Positions 1 to 7,083 of a DNA stretch of 29,327 nt are shown here, one piece after another (within the stretch, counting starts at the first letter, position 1; each line of letters begins with the position of its first letter). A program made the translations under genes and the position numbers. Below the pieces are notes generated by a model, which worked only from the letters and a program-made list of their open reading frames with translations, did not search any database and was not told where the DNA came from. The stretch is from DASPLX01 sp035627375 (lineage in GTDB: Bacteria > Pseudomonadota > Gammaproteobacteria > Burkholderiales > Burkholderiaceae_D): NCBI GenBank assembly GCA_035627375.1, contig DASPLX010000065.1, forward strand, positions 1 to 29,327, written 5' to 3'.

Positions 1-267
1 GAGGCTGTTATGAACTCAAACAGGGGGCACGCAGTCCCGGAAACCGGCCGAATGCAAGGCGCGGCGACGCGTCGTAGCGGTGCTACGGCAAGGAGCCGCA
101 ACACGGCAGGCGGCCGGTTTCCGGGACTGCCCGGAGGGTTCGGTCGAGAAGGGCGCATCGCGGCGTTGCGGCACTTGCACAGGGGGCCACCCTGTGCGGC
201 GCGCCGCGCCTGGCGCTGCATCCCTTCTCGACCGAACGTGCCCCCTGTTTGAGTTCATAACAGCCTC
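1..267. repeat. Nested palindromic repeat element (MITE/REP-like)
   Basis: A perfect 31-bp inverted repeat joins 1-31 to 237-267 (left arm begins GAGGCTGTTATGAACTCAAA). Inside it lie two more palindromes: 31-50 pairs perfectly with 111-130 (20 bp), and 138-153 pairs perfectly with 222-237 (16 bp). A single strand could therefore fold as a three-way (Y-shaped) junction with one basal stem and two side hairpins. The loops of the two side hairpins share inverted motifs: AGGCGCGGCG at 57-66 against 202-211, and GCCGCAAC at 95-102 against 165-172, so the two halves look like diverged inverted copies of one unit. There is no convincing gene inside. The left boundary coincides with the window edge, so the full extent and any target duplication on that side cannot be seen. 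Confidence 0.85.
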
Positions 268-336
268 TGGCCGAACGGACAGGTTAAGTATTCCTACGGT
301 AGTGCATTTTCAGAACCAAGGCGTAAACTTCAGGTC

Positions 337-1278
337 ATGAATCCCCTCCACATCACGACTCCCCTGCTGCGCCATGCCGCGCTCGCGCGCACCCTCGGCA
401 AGGACGTGTTGCTGAAGATGGAAAACCTGCAGCCGGCCGGATCGTTCAAGCAGCGCGGCATCGGCACGATGTGCGCGCGTGCCGCGACCGACGGCGTTAC
501 GCACTTCGTCTGCCCGTCCGGCGGTAATGCCGGCTTCGCGGCCGCGGTGGCCGGCGCGGCGCTGGGCGTGCGCACCACCATCGTGGTGCCGCAAACGACC
601 TCCGAGACAGTGCGCGGAAAGATCCGCGCGATCGGCGCCGATGTCGTCGTGCACGGCGCCGCCTGGATCGAGGCGAACGAAGAGGCGCTGCGGATGTGCC
701 GGGCGCCGGGCACGCTGTATGTCCCGCCCTTCGATCATCCCGACATCTGGGACGGCAATGCAACCCTGATCGACGAAGCCGTCGCCCAGGCGCGCGAGAG
801 TCATGCGGGCTTCGATGCCGTGATCTGCTCGGTCGGCGGCGGCGGGCTGCTGTGCGGCGTGCTTGAAGGCCTGCACCGCAATGCGCTGGCCCATGTGCCT
901 GTCATCGCCGTCGAAACCGAGGGCGCGGCATCGCTGCATGCCGCGGTGCGGGCCGGCGAAGTCGTGACGCTGCCGGCGATCACCTCGATCGCCACCACGC
1001 TCGGCTCCAGCCGCGTGGCGCCGCAGGCGTTCGAATGGACGCGCCGCCACGACCTGCGCAGCGTCGTCGTCTCGGACCGCGATGCGGTCGAAGCCTGTCT
1101 GCGCTTCGCCGACGACATGCGCATGCTGGTCGAGCCGGCCTGCGGCGCGGCGCTGGCGGTCGCATATCAGAACCTGCCTGCGCTCGCCGACATCGAGCGT
1201 CCATTGATCGTCGTTTGCGGCGGCATCGGCGTCGATCTCGAAAAACTGAGCGAGTGGCGCGCCCGCTTCGCAGTCTGA
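337..1278 (+). CDS. Serine/threonine dehydratase-like PLP enzyme
   Basis: A 313-aa fold-type II PLP enzyme, the size of catabolic L-serine/L-threonine dehydratases without a regulatory domain. Such enzymes deaminate serine to pyruvate or threonine to 2-oxobutyrate in the cytosol. Visible signatures are SFKQRG with the Schiff-base lysine K38, the substrate-binding SGGNAG loop at 61-66, the phosphate-binding glycine loop GGGGL at 167-171, and VCGG near the C-terminus, where the Cys would contact the PLP ring nitrogen as in the mammalian SDH type. The ATG at 337 is the first start after the upstream repeat and has only a weak ribosome site. The stop is followed after two bases by the aceK start, so the two are probably co-transcribed. 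Substrate choice (serine, threonine or another beta-hydroxy amino acid) cannot be settled by reading. Confidence 0.8.
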   Translation: MNPLHITTPLLRHAALARTLGKDVLLKMENLQPAGSFKQRGIGTMCARAATDGVTHFVCPSGGNAGFAAAVAGAALGVRTTIVVPQTTSETVRGKIRAIGADVVVHGAAWIEANEEALRMCRAPGTLYVPPFDHPDIWDGNATLIDEAVAQARESHAGFDAVICSVGGGGLLCGVLEGLHRNALAHVPVIAVETEGAASLHAAVRAGEVVTLPAITSIATTLGSSRVAPQAFEWTRRHDLRSVVVSDRDAVEACLRFADDMRMLVEPACGAALAVAYQNLPALADIERPLIVVCGGIGVDLEKLSEWRARFAV

Positions 1279-1280
1279 CC

Positions 1281-3074
1281 ATGCGCGCCGCCTTTCCCAA
1301 GCTGCTGTCCTCGCAAATCGCGTTCGATATCGCGCGGACGATACTCGACGGTTTCGACAAGCACTATCGCCTGTTCCGCGCCTCGAGCCAGGACGCGCGC
1401 CGCTATTTCGAGCAGCGCGACTGGAAATCGGCGCAGACCAACCAGCGCGAACGGATCGCGTTCTACGACACGCGCGTTCAGGAATGCGTGCAGAGCCTGG
1501 AGGACGAATACGAGCGCGAAGACCTCACCGACGACGTCTGGCGCGAAGTCAAGCTGCATTACATCGGCTTGCTGACCGACCACAAGCAGCCGGAGTTGGC
1601 CGAAACCTTCTTCAACTCGGTCTGCTGCAACATCCTGCACCGCACCTATTTCCACAACGATTTCATCTTCGTGCGGCCGGCGGTGTCGACCGAATACATC
1701 GAACCGGAAGAGATCAACCCGACCTACCGGGTCTACTACCCGGCCAAGGACGGCCTGACGTTCGCGCTGAAGCGCATCATCACGAATTTCCAGCTCAACG
1801 GCAGCTTCGCCGATCTCGATCGCGACATCGGCTTCGTCGAGAAGCGCCTGCGCCAGATGTTCGGCAACGAGGCGCTCGAACCGAATCACCAGATCCGCGT
1901 CCTGTCGAGCCTGTTCTTCCGCAACAAGGGCGCCTACGTGGTCGGCAAGGGCATCAACGGCAACCGCGAATTCCCGTTCGTCGTGCCGATCCTCTATAAC
2001 CGCAAGGGCGAACTGATCCTCGACACCGTCATCTTCGACCCGGCGCTGATCGCCGTGCTGTTCTCGTTCACGCGCGCCTACTTCATGGTCGACATGGAAG
2101 TGCCGTCGGCCTATGTGCAGTTCCTGCGCAGCATGATGCCGAACAAGCCGCGCAGCGAGATCTATACCATCCTCGGCCTGCAGAAGCAGGGCAAGGCCGG
2201 CTTCTACCGCGACTTCCTGCAGCATATGCGGCATTCGTCGGACCGGTTCGAGGCGGCGCCCGGCATCCGCGGCCTGGTGATGATCGTGTTCGCGCTGCCT
2301 TCCTTTCCCTATGTGTTCAAGGCGATCAAGGATGTGATCCCGGCGCCGAAGGAAACCACGCGCGCCCTGGTCAAGGAAAAATACCTGCTGGTGAAGTACC
2401 ACGATCGCGTCGGCCGCATGGCCGACACCCTTGAGTATTCGAACGTGGCCTTCCCGCGCAACCGCTTCTCGGAGGAATTGCTGGCCGAATTCAGGGAGGC
2501 CGCCCCGTCCATCCTCGAAGAAGAGGAAGATCAGATCATCATCAAGCACCTGTACATCGAGCGCCGCATGACGCCGCTCAACATCTGGCTGACCGAGGCC
2601 GAGCAGCGCGGCGACGACACGGCGCTCGAGCACGGCATCGTCGAGTACGGCAATGCGATCAAGGAACTGGTCGCCGCCGACATCTTCCCGGGCGACATGC
2701 TGTACAAGAACTTCGGCGTCACGCGCCACGGCCGCGTGGTGTTCTACGATTACGACGAAATCGAATACATCACCGACTGCAATTTCCGCGCGATCCCGGC
2801 GCCGCGCAACGAGGAAGACGAGATGGCGGCCGAACCGTGGTACCCGGTCGCGAAGAACGACGTCTTCCCGGAACAATTCGCCACGTTCCTGCTCGGCAAT
2901 CCGGCCGTGAAGAAGTACTTCATGAAGCATCATGCCGACCTGCTGACGCCGGAATACTGGCAAACACGCAAGCAGCGAATCCTCGAAGGCGTCATCGAAG
3001 ACGTTTTCCCGTATCCGCAGGAGATTCGTTTCTGCTATCACGCTCCAACCATAGTGACAGCGCAAGCTGCCTGA
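1281..3074 (+). CDS. aceK: Isocitrate dehydrogenase kinase/phosphatase AceK
   Basis: A 597-aa protein close in length to E. coli AceK (578 aa). AceK phosphorylates and dephosphorylates isocitrate dehydrogenase and so controls the split between the TCA cycle and the glyoxylate shunt during growth on acetate or fatty acids. Family sequences are easily recognised: the N-terminal regulatory half with FVRPAVSTEYIEPEEINPTY, the ATP-site region with YVVGKGINGN, and the catalytic segment NFGVTRHGRVVFYDYDEI, which contains the Asp residues expected at the bifunctional active site. The reading frame is open far upstream, but ATG 1281 starts the family-like sequence MRAAFPKLLSSQIAFDIART and lies two bases after the preceding stop. 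It is not next to aceA or aceB here; the downstream partner is a thiolase, which still fits acetyl-CoA metabolism. Confidence 0.97.
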   Translation: MRAAFPKLLSSQIAFDIARTILDGFDKHYRLFRASSQDARRYFEQRDWKSAQTNQRERIAFYDTRVQECVQSLEDEYEREDLTDDVWREVKLHYIGLLTDHKQPELAETFFNSVCCNILHRTYFHNDFIFVRPAVSTEYIEPEEINPTYRVYYPAKDGLTFALKRIITNFQLNGSFADLDRDIGFVEKRLRQMFGNEALEPNHQIRVLSSLFFRNKGAYVVGKGINGNREFPFVVPILYNRKGELILDTVIFDPALIAVLFSFTRAYFMVDMEVPSAYVQFLRSMMPNKPRSEIYTILGLQKQGKAGFYRDFLQHMRHSSDRFEAAPGIRGLVMIVFALPSFPYVFKAIKDVIPAPKETTRALVKEKYLLVKYHDRVGRMADTLEYSNVAFPRNRFSEELLAEFREAAPSILEEEEDQIIIKHLYIERRMTPLNIWLTEAEQRGDDTALEHGIVEYGNAIKELVAADIFPGDMLYKNFGVTRHGRVVFYDYDEIEYITDCNFRAIPAPRNEEDEMAAEPWYPVAKNDVFPEQFATFLLGNPAVKKYFMKHHADLLTPEYWQTRKQRILEGVIEDVFPYPQEIRFCYHAPTIVTAQAA

Positions 3075-3102
3075 CTTTCACTCTCTCACACAGGAGACCA
3101 AC

Positions 3103-4284
3103 ATGAATGATCCTATCGTCATCGTCGGCGCCGCCCGTACTCCCATGGGCGCGTTCCAGGGCGATTTTTCCTCGTTGTCCGCCAGCGATCTCGGCGCCGT
3201 CGCGATCCGCGCCGCCGTTGAACGCGCGGGCGTCGAGCCGAATCTCGTGCAAGACGTCATCTTCGGCAATTGCCTGATGGCGGGCCAGGGCCAGGCGCCG
3301 GCGCGCCAGGCGGCGATCAAGGCCGGCATCCCGGTATCGGCCGGCGCCGTCACGCTGTCGAAGATGTGCGGTTCGGCGATGCAAGCCACGATGTACGCCT
3401 ACGACTCGCTCGTCGCCGGCACCAATGATGTGGTCGTCGCCGGTGGCATGGAATCGATGACCAACGCCCCCTACCTGATCCCGAAGGCGCGCGGCGGCTA
3501 TCGCATCGGCCACGGCCAGATCTTCGACCACATGATGCTCGACGGCTTGGAAGACGCCTACGAACGCGGCCGTTCGATGGGCACCTTCGGCGAGGAATGC
3601 GCCGAGAAATACAGCTTCACGCGCGAAGCGCAGGACGCCTATGCGATCGAATCCGTCAAGCGCGCGCAAGCCGCAACCGCCGACGGTTCCTTCAAGTGGG
3701 AAATCGCGCCGGTCACGGTGGCCGGCAAGGGCGGCGACGTCGTCATCGACAAGGATGAAGGCCCGCTGAAGGCCAAGCTCGACAAGATCCCGGCGCTCAA
3801 GCCGGCGTTCAAGAAAGACGGCACGATCACGGCCGCATCGTCGTCGTCGATCAACGACGGCGCCGCGGCGCTGGTGCTGATGCGCGAATCGACGGCCAAG
3901 AAGCTCGGCTGCACGCCGATCGCCAAGATCCTCGGCCATGCGCGCCATTCGCAGGCGCCGAATCTGTTCACGACGGCGCCGGTCGGCGCGATCGCCAACC
4001 TGCTCAAGAAGACCGGCTGGACCATCGGCGATGTCGATCTGTTCGAGATCAACGAAGCCTTCGCGGTGGTGCCGATGGCGGCGATGAAGGACCACGGCAT
4101 TCCGCACGGCAAGGTCAACATCCACGGCGGCGCCTGCGCGCTCGGCCATCCGATCGGCGCTTCCGGCGCCCGGATCATCGTCACGCTGATCGGTGCGCTG
4201 AAGAAGACCGGCGGCAAGCGCGGCATCGCCTCGCTGTGCATCGGCGGCGGCGAAGGCACGGCGGTCGCGATCGAATTGATGTAA
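3103..4284 (+). CDS. Acetyl-CoA acetyltransferase (thiolase II)
   Basis: A 393-aa thiolase of normal length. It would condense two acetyl-CoA to acetoacetyl-CoA or cleave acetoacetyl-CoA in the reverse direction. Catalytic residues are all in place: nucleophile C89 in SKMCGSAMQ, H349 in CALGHPIGASG and C379 in SLCIGGGEG. The start is supported by AGGAGA seven bases upstream of ATG 3103. It lies 28 bp after aceK and is followed by a strong terminator, so it probably ends the dehydratase-aceK-thiolase unit. Roles in leucine/ketone degradation, PHB precursor supply or fatty acid use are all possible. The leucine cluster downstream produces acetoacetate, which makes a degradative role plausible but unproven. 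Confidence 0.93.
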   Translation: MNDPIVIVGAARTPMGAFQGDFSSLSASDLGAVAIRAAVERAGVEPNLVQDVIFGNCLMAGQGQAPARQAAIKAGIPVSAGAVTLSKMCGSAMQATMYAYDSLVAGTNDVVVAGGMESMTNAPYLIPKARGGYRIGHGQIFDHMMLDGLEDAYERGRSMGTFGEECAEKYSFTREAQDAYAIESVKRAQAATADGSFKWEIAPVTVAGKGGDVVIDKDEGPLKAKLDKIPALKPAFKKDGTITAASSSSINDGAAALVLMRESTAKKLGCTPIAKILGHARHSQAPNLFTTAPVGAIANLLKKTGWTIGDVDLFEINEAFAVVPMAAMKDHGIPHGKVNIHGGACALGHPIGASGARIIVTLIGALKKTGGKRGIASLCIGGGEGTAVAIELM

Positions 4285-4292
4285 TGCGGCCT

Positions 4293-4326
4293 GCCTCCCC
4301 TGCGTTCCGCAGGGGAGGCATTCTTC
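4293..4326 (+). terminator. Rho-independent terminator after the thiolase
   Basis: A perfect 11-bp GC-rich stem (GCCTCCCCTGC at 4293-4303, GCAGGGGAGGC at 4309-4319) with a five-base loop, followed by a short T-containing tail (ATTCTTC). The T run is interrupted, but stem strength and position 8 bp after the thiolase stop make a terminator likely. Confidence 0.75.
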
Positions 4327-4335
4327 GAGAAATGC

Positions 4336-4633
4336 ATGAGTACGGCTCTCATCATCGGCGCATCGCGCGGCATCGGTTATGAACTTGCGCGTCAATACCG
4401 CGCCAGCAAGGCAGCCTTGAATTCGCTGCTGGTCGATGCGGCGCGCGTGCTCGGCCCGCGGGGCGCGACTTGCGTGAGCTTCCATCCCGGTTGGGTGCGG
4501 ACCGACATGGGCGGCGAGGATGCCGACATCGCGGTCGAGGAAAGCGTTGCCGGCATGCGCCGCGCTGGCCGGATTGGCGCGGCAGGACAACGGTAAATTT
4601 TTCAACTACGACGGGCATCCCCTTGCGTGGTAA
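4336..4633 (+). pseudogene. Short-chain dehydrogenase/reductase remnant, internal deletion plus frameshift
   Basis: The N-terminus has the SDR cofactor motif GASRGIG at residues 8-14, but the catalytic YRASK (Tyr21, Lys25) follows only seven residues later. In intact SDRs about 130-140 residues lie between them, so most of the Rossmann fold is missing. After YRASKAALNS the sequence continues as a typical SDR C-terminal part with HPGWVRTDMGG. The frame is then lost near 4564: the start frame ends at 4596 with nonsense, while the +1 frame continues sensibly as LAGLARQDNGKFFNYDGHP to a TAA at 4631-4633. Two independent lesions make this a decaying gene. The protein cannot be an active SDR. The preceding terminator and weak translation context also argue against function. 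Confidence 0.85.
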
Positions 4634-4682
4634 GAACGGTCCGGTCCATGAGACCGGAGATATTTCAGGGAAGCGAAAACAT

Positions 4683-5813
4683 ATGGTCTTATCCGAACAG
4701 CATGAAATGATCCGCGACGCGCTGCGCACCTTCGCGCAGGAGCGCCTGGCGCCGAACGCCGCGCGCTGGGACAAGGAGCATCATTTCCCGAAAGAAGAGC
4801 TGAAGGAGCTCGCCGCGCTCGGCGCCTTCGGCGTCGCGGTGCCGGAGCAATACGACGGCGCCGGCCTCGACTACGTGTCGCTGTCCCTGGTGCTGGAGGA
4901 AATCGCGGCCGGCGACGGCGGCACCTCGACCGTCATCTCGGTCAACAACTGCCCGGTGTGCAGCATCGCCATGATGTACGCGAACGACGAGCAGAAGGAG
5001 CGCTTTCTGAAACCGCTGGCGCGCGGCGACATGCTCGGCGCCTTCTGCCTGACCGAACCGCATGCCGGCAGCGATGCCTCGACGCTGCGCACGACGGCAG
5101 TGCGCGACGGCGATCATTACGTGCTGAACGGCGTCAAGCAATTCATCACCAGCGGCAAGTACGCGGATGTCGCGATCGTCATGGCGGTGACCGACAAGGA
5201 CGCCGGCAAGCGCGGCATTTCCGCGTTCTGGGTCCCGACCGCCACGCCCGGCTACATCGTCGCCCGCCTCGAAGAGAAGATGGGCCAGCACTCATCGGAC
5301 ACGGCGCAGATCCTGTTCGAGAACTGCCGCATTCCGGCCGCCAACCTGATCGGCGAGGAAGGCCAGGGTTACAAGATCGCCTTGTCCGGCCTAGAAGGCG
5401 GCCGCATCGGCATCGCCTCGCAAGCGGTCGGCATGGCGCGCGCCGCGTTCGAGGCGGCGCTGTCCTACGCCAAGGAACGCACCAGCTTCGGCCAGACGCT
5501 GTTCGAACACCAGGCAGTGCAATTCAAGCTGTCGGAAATGGCGACGCAAATTGAGGCGGCGCGCCAGTTGATCTGGCACGCGGCCAGCCTGAAGGATGCC
5601 GGCAAGCCCTGCCTCAAGGAAGCGGCGATGGCCAAGCTGTTCGCGACCGAAATGGCGGAGCGCGTCTGTTCCGATGCGATCCAGGTCCACGGCGGTTACG
5701 GCTACGTCAGCGATTTCCCGGTCGAGCGCATCTACCGCGACGTGCGCGTCTGCCAGATCTACGAAGGCACCAGCGATATCCAGAAAATCCTGATCGCCCG
5801 CGCGCTCGGCTGA
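4683..5813 (+). CDS. Acyl-CoA dehydrogenase, short-chain (butyryl-CoA) type
   Basis: A 376-aa FAD-dependent acyl-CoA dehydrogenase that would insert the alpha-beta double bond into a short acyl-CoA and pass electrons to ETF. It shows the family motifs AFCLTEPHAGSDAS (flavin/substrate site), QFITSGKYAD, and QVHGGYGY near the C-terminus. The catalytic base is E361 in IYEGTSDIQK, the SCAD/MCAD position rather than the isovaleryl-CoA or long-chain position. It is therefore not an obvious liuA despite lying upstream of the leucine cluster. The start at 4683 is the ATG opening the normal ACAD N-terminus (MVLSEQHEMIRDALR); an AGGGAAG stretch lies upstream. The frame is open further upstream through the SDR remnant, which I treat as chance. 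Confidence 0.92.
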   Translation: MVLSEQHEMIRDALRTFAQERLAPNAARWDKEHHFPKEELKELAALGAFGVAVPEQYDGAGLDYVSLSLVLEEIAAGDGGTSTVISVNNCPVCSIAMMYANDEQKERFLKPLARGDMLGAFCLTEPHAGSDASTLRTTAVRDGDHYVLNGVKQFITSGKYADVAIVMAVTDKDAGKRGISAFWVPTATPGYIVARLEEKMGQHSSDTAQILFENCRIPAANLIGEEGQGYKIALSGLEGGRIGIASQAVGMARAAFEAALSYAKERTSFGQTLFEHQAVQFKLSEMATQIEAARQLIWHAASLKDAGKPCLKEAAMAKLFATEMAERVCSDAIQVHGGYGYVSDFPVERIYRDVRVCQIYEGTSDIQKILIARALG

Positions 5814-5873
5814 CCGTTCCGGCGCATCGGTTTGGCTAATTCACCCGGTCAACGGGTCACTCTAGGAGAAGGC

Positions 5874-6479
5874 ATGGCAGCTCCCATCGATTTCTATTTT
5901 GACTTCACCTCGCCTTACGGCTATTTAGCGGCGACCCAGATCGAACGGCTCGCCGCGACATACGGCCGCAACGTGAAATGGCATCCGATCCTGCTCGGCG
6001 TGGTGTTCAAGGCGACCGGCGCGGTACCGCTGACCAGCGTTCCGATGAAGGCCGAATACACGCTGCGCGACCTGGAGCGCACGGCGCGCTTCATCGGCGT
6101 GCCCTACCGGCATCCGAGCACCTTTCCGATCGCGACGCAGGCGACCGCGCGCGCGATGCTGTGGATCGCCGACACCCATGGCGAGGCGAAAGCGGCGGAG
6201 TTCGCCAAGGCGGCCTATCGTGCCTTGTTCGCCGACGGCGTCAACATCGGCGATGCCGCCGAAACGGCGAAGATCGCCGCCGGCCTCGATGTCGACCCGG
6301 AAGCATTGGGCGCGGCGCTGGCCTCGGCCGAAGTGAAGGAGCGCCTGAAGGCCGAGGTGGAGCAGGCGATGGCGCGCGGCGTGTTCGGCTCGCCTTTCGT
6401 CATTGTCGACGGCGAGCCGTTCTGGGGCTTCGATCATTTTCCGCAGATCGAGGCCTTGCTCCGGAACGGCAAGATCTGA
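5874..6479 (+). CDS. 2-hydroxychromene-2-carboxylate isomerase family protein (DsbA/GST-kappa fold)
   Basis: A 201-aa thioredoxin-fold protein of the DsbA-like HCCA isomerase/GST-kappa family. It starts with DFYFDFTSPYGY, where S13-P14 replaces the CxxC of true DsbA and S13 would activate glutathione. The C-terminal GVFGSPFVIVDGEPFWGFDHF is the other family hallmark. The start is fixed by AGGAGAAGGC directly before ATG 5874. The naphthalene-type aromatic pathway of the founding member is not encoded nearby; neighbours are an acyl-CoA dehydrogenase and a YchJ-like gene. A general glutathione-dependent isomerase or oxidoreductase is more likely than chromene metabolism. A second family member lies at 20108. 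Confidence 0.88.
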   Translation: MAAPIDFYFDFTSPYGYLAATQIERLAATYGRNVKWHPILLGVVFKATGAVPLTSVPMKAEYTLRDLERTARFIGVPYRHPSTFPIATQATARAMLWIADTHGEAKAAEFAKAAYRALFADGVNIGDAAETAKIAAGLDVDPEALGAALASAEVKERLKAEVEQAMARGVFGSPFVIVDGEPFWGFDHFPQIEALLRNGKI

Positions 6480-6489
6480 GAGGCAGGGC

Positions 6490-6618
6490 ATGGCGCCGAG
6501 ACAGGGGGGCAAGACGCCGGCGGCCGCGGCGATGCCGCGGATCAGGATTCGCGGTGTCGAGTCGGCGCGCGCGAAGCACGGCGGTCCGGCCGCGCGGAAG
6601 GACGCGAGGCCCAAGTGA
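6490..6618 (+). CDS. Possible 42-aa basic small protein
   Basis: A short ORF of 42 codons with an AGAGG stretch six bases before ATG 6490. The product is rich in Arg, Lys, Ala and Pro, with no recognisable domain, signal or membrane segment. Its TGA overlaps the GTG start of the next gene in the sequence GTGA, an arrangement that would allow translational coupling and is the main argument that it is real. Base composition alone easily creates such Arg/Ala-rich ORFs in GC-rich DNA, so this is a weak call; it could simply be the leader of the downstream gene. Confidence 0.3.
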   Translation: MAPRQGGKTPAAAAMPRIRIRGVESARAKHGGPAARKDARPK

Positions 6619-7001
6619 AGAAGCCGCTCGACAAGCAATGCCCGTGCGGCGGCGCATCGTATGCCCGGTGCTGCGGCAGGTTCCACGCTGGCGCCACGCC
6701 GGAAACGGCGGAGCAATTGATGCGTTCGCGCTACAGCGCCTATGTGCTCGACCTGACCGATTACGTGCTGCTGACCTGGCATGCGAGCACGCGGCCGGCG
6801 CGCGCGGAATTGACGAGCGACCCGGCGGCAAAATGGCTCGGGCTCGAAGTGAAGAAACATGTGCCCGGCGGCGACGAAGCGACGGTAGAATTCGTCGCGC
6901 GTTACAAGGTGGGCGGGCGCGCGTATCGCTTGCATGAAACGAGCCGCTTCGTGCGCGAGGACGGCCGATGGTTTTACGTGGTCGGGGAATTTCTTAATTA
7001 A
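6615..7001 (+). CDS. YchJ-like SEC-C motif / NTF2-like protein (UPF0225)
   Basis: A 128-aa protein starting at a GTG. The N-terminus holds the SEC-C-type metal site (QCPCGG and YARCCGRFH, roughly residues 8-23), followed by the conserved MRSRYSAYVL and an NTF2-like body ending in HETSRFVREDGRWFYVVGE. This matches the YchJ/UPF0225 family, whose biochemical function is not firmly known. GTG 6615 is chosen because it places the Cys motif at the usual distance from the N-terminus; the codon overlaps the stop of the preceding small ORF. After the stop there is an AT-rich break before the next gene, so this probably ends a transcription unit. Confidence 0.88.
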   Translation: MKKPLDKQCPCGGASYARCCGRFHAGATPETAEQLMRSRYSAYVLDLTDYVLLTWHASTRPARAELTSDPAAKWLGLEVKKHVPGGDEATVEFVARYKVGGRAYRLHETSRFVREDGRWFYVVGEFLN

Positions 7002-7083
7002 TATTTCTGGAAAAAATCCGCCATGCAGGTAGGCTGATTCTCCGGGCGGCTCTTGTTTCTTGTATTCAACATTCCAAAGACAA

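Noticed and set aside
10..258. Two 80-aa ORFs on opposite strands that both begin MNSNRGH and end PPV
   Set aside because: They are mirror products of the perfect terminal inverted repeat; no domain, ribosome site or coding character.
1167..3065. 632-codon minus-strand open frame opposite aceK
   Set aside because: Antisense shadow; AceK is complete and well conserved on the plus strand.
4683..5813. Calling the first acyl-CoA dehydrogenase isovaleryl-CoA dehydrogenase (liuA) because of the leucine cluster
   Set aside because: Its catalytic Glu (E361) is at the SCAD position and the sequence is butyryl-CoA dehydrogenase-like.
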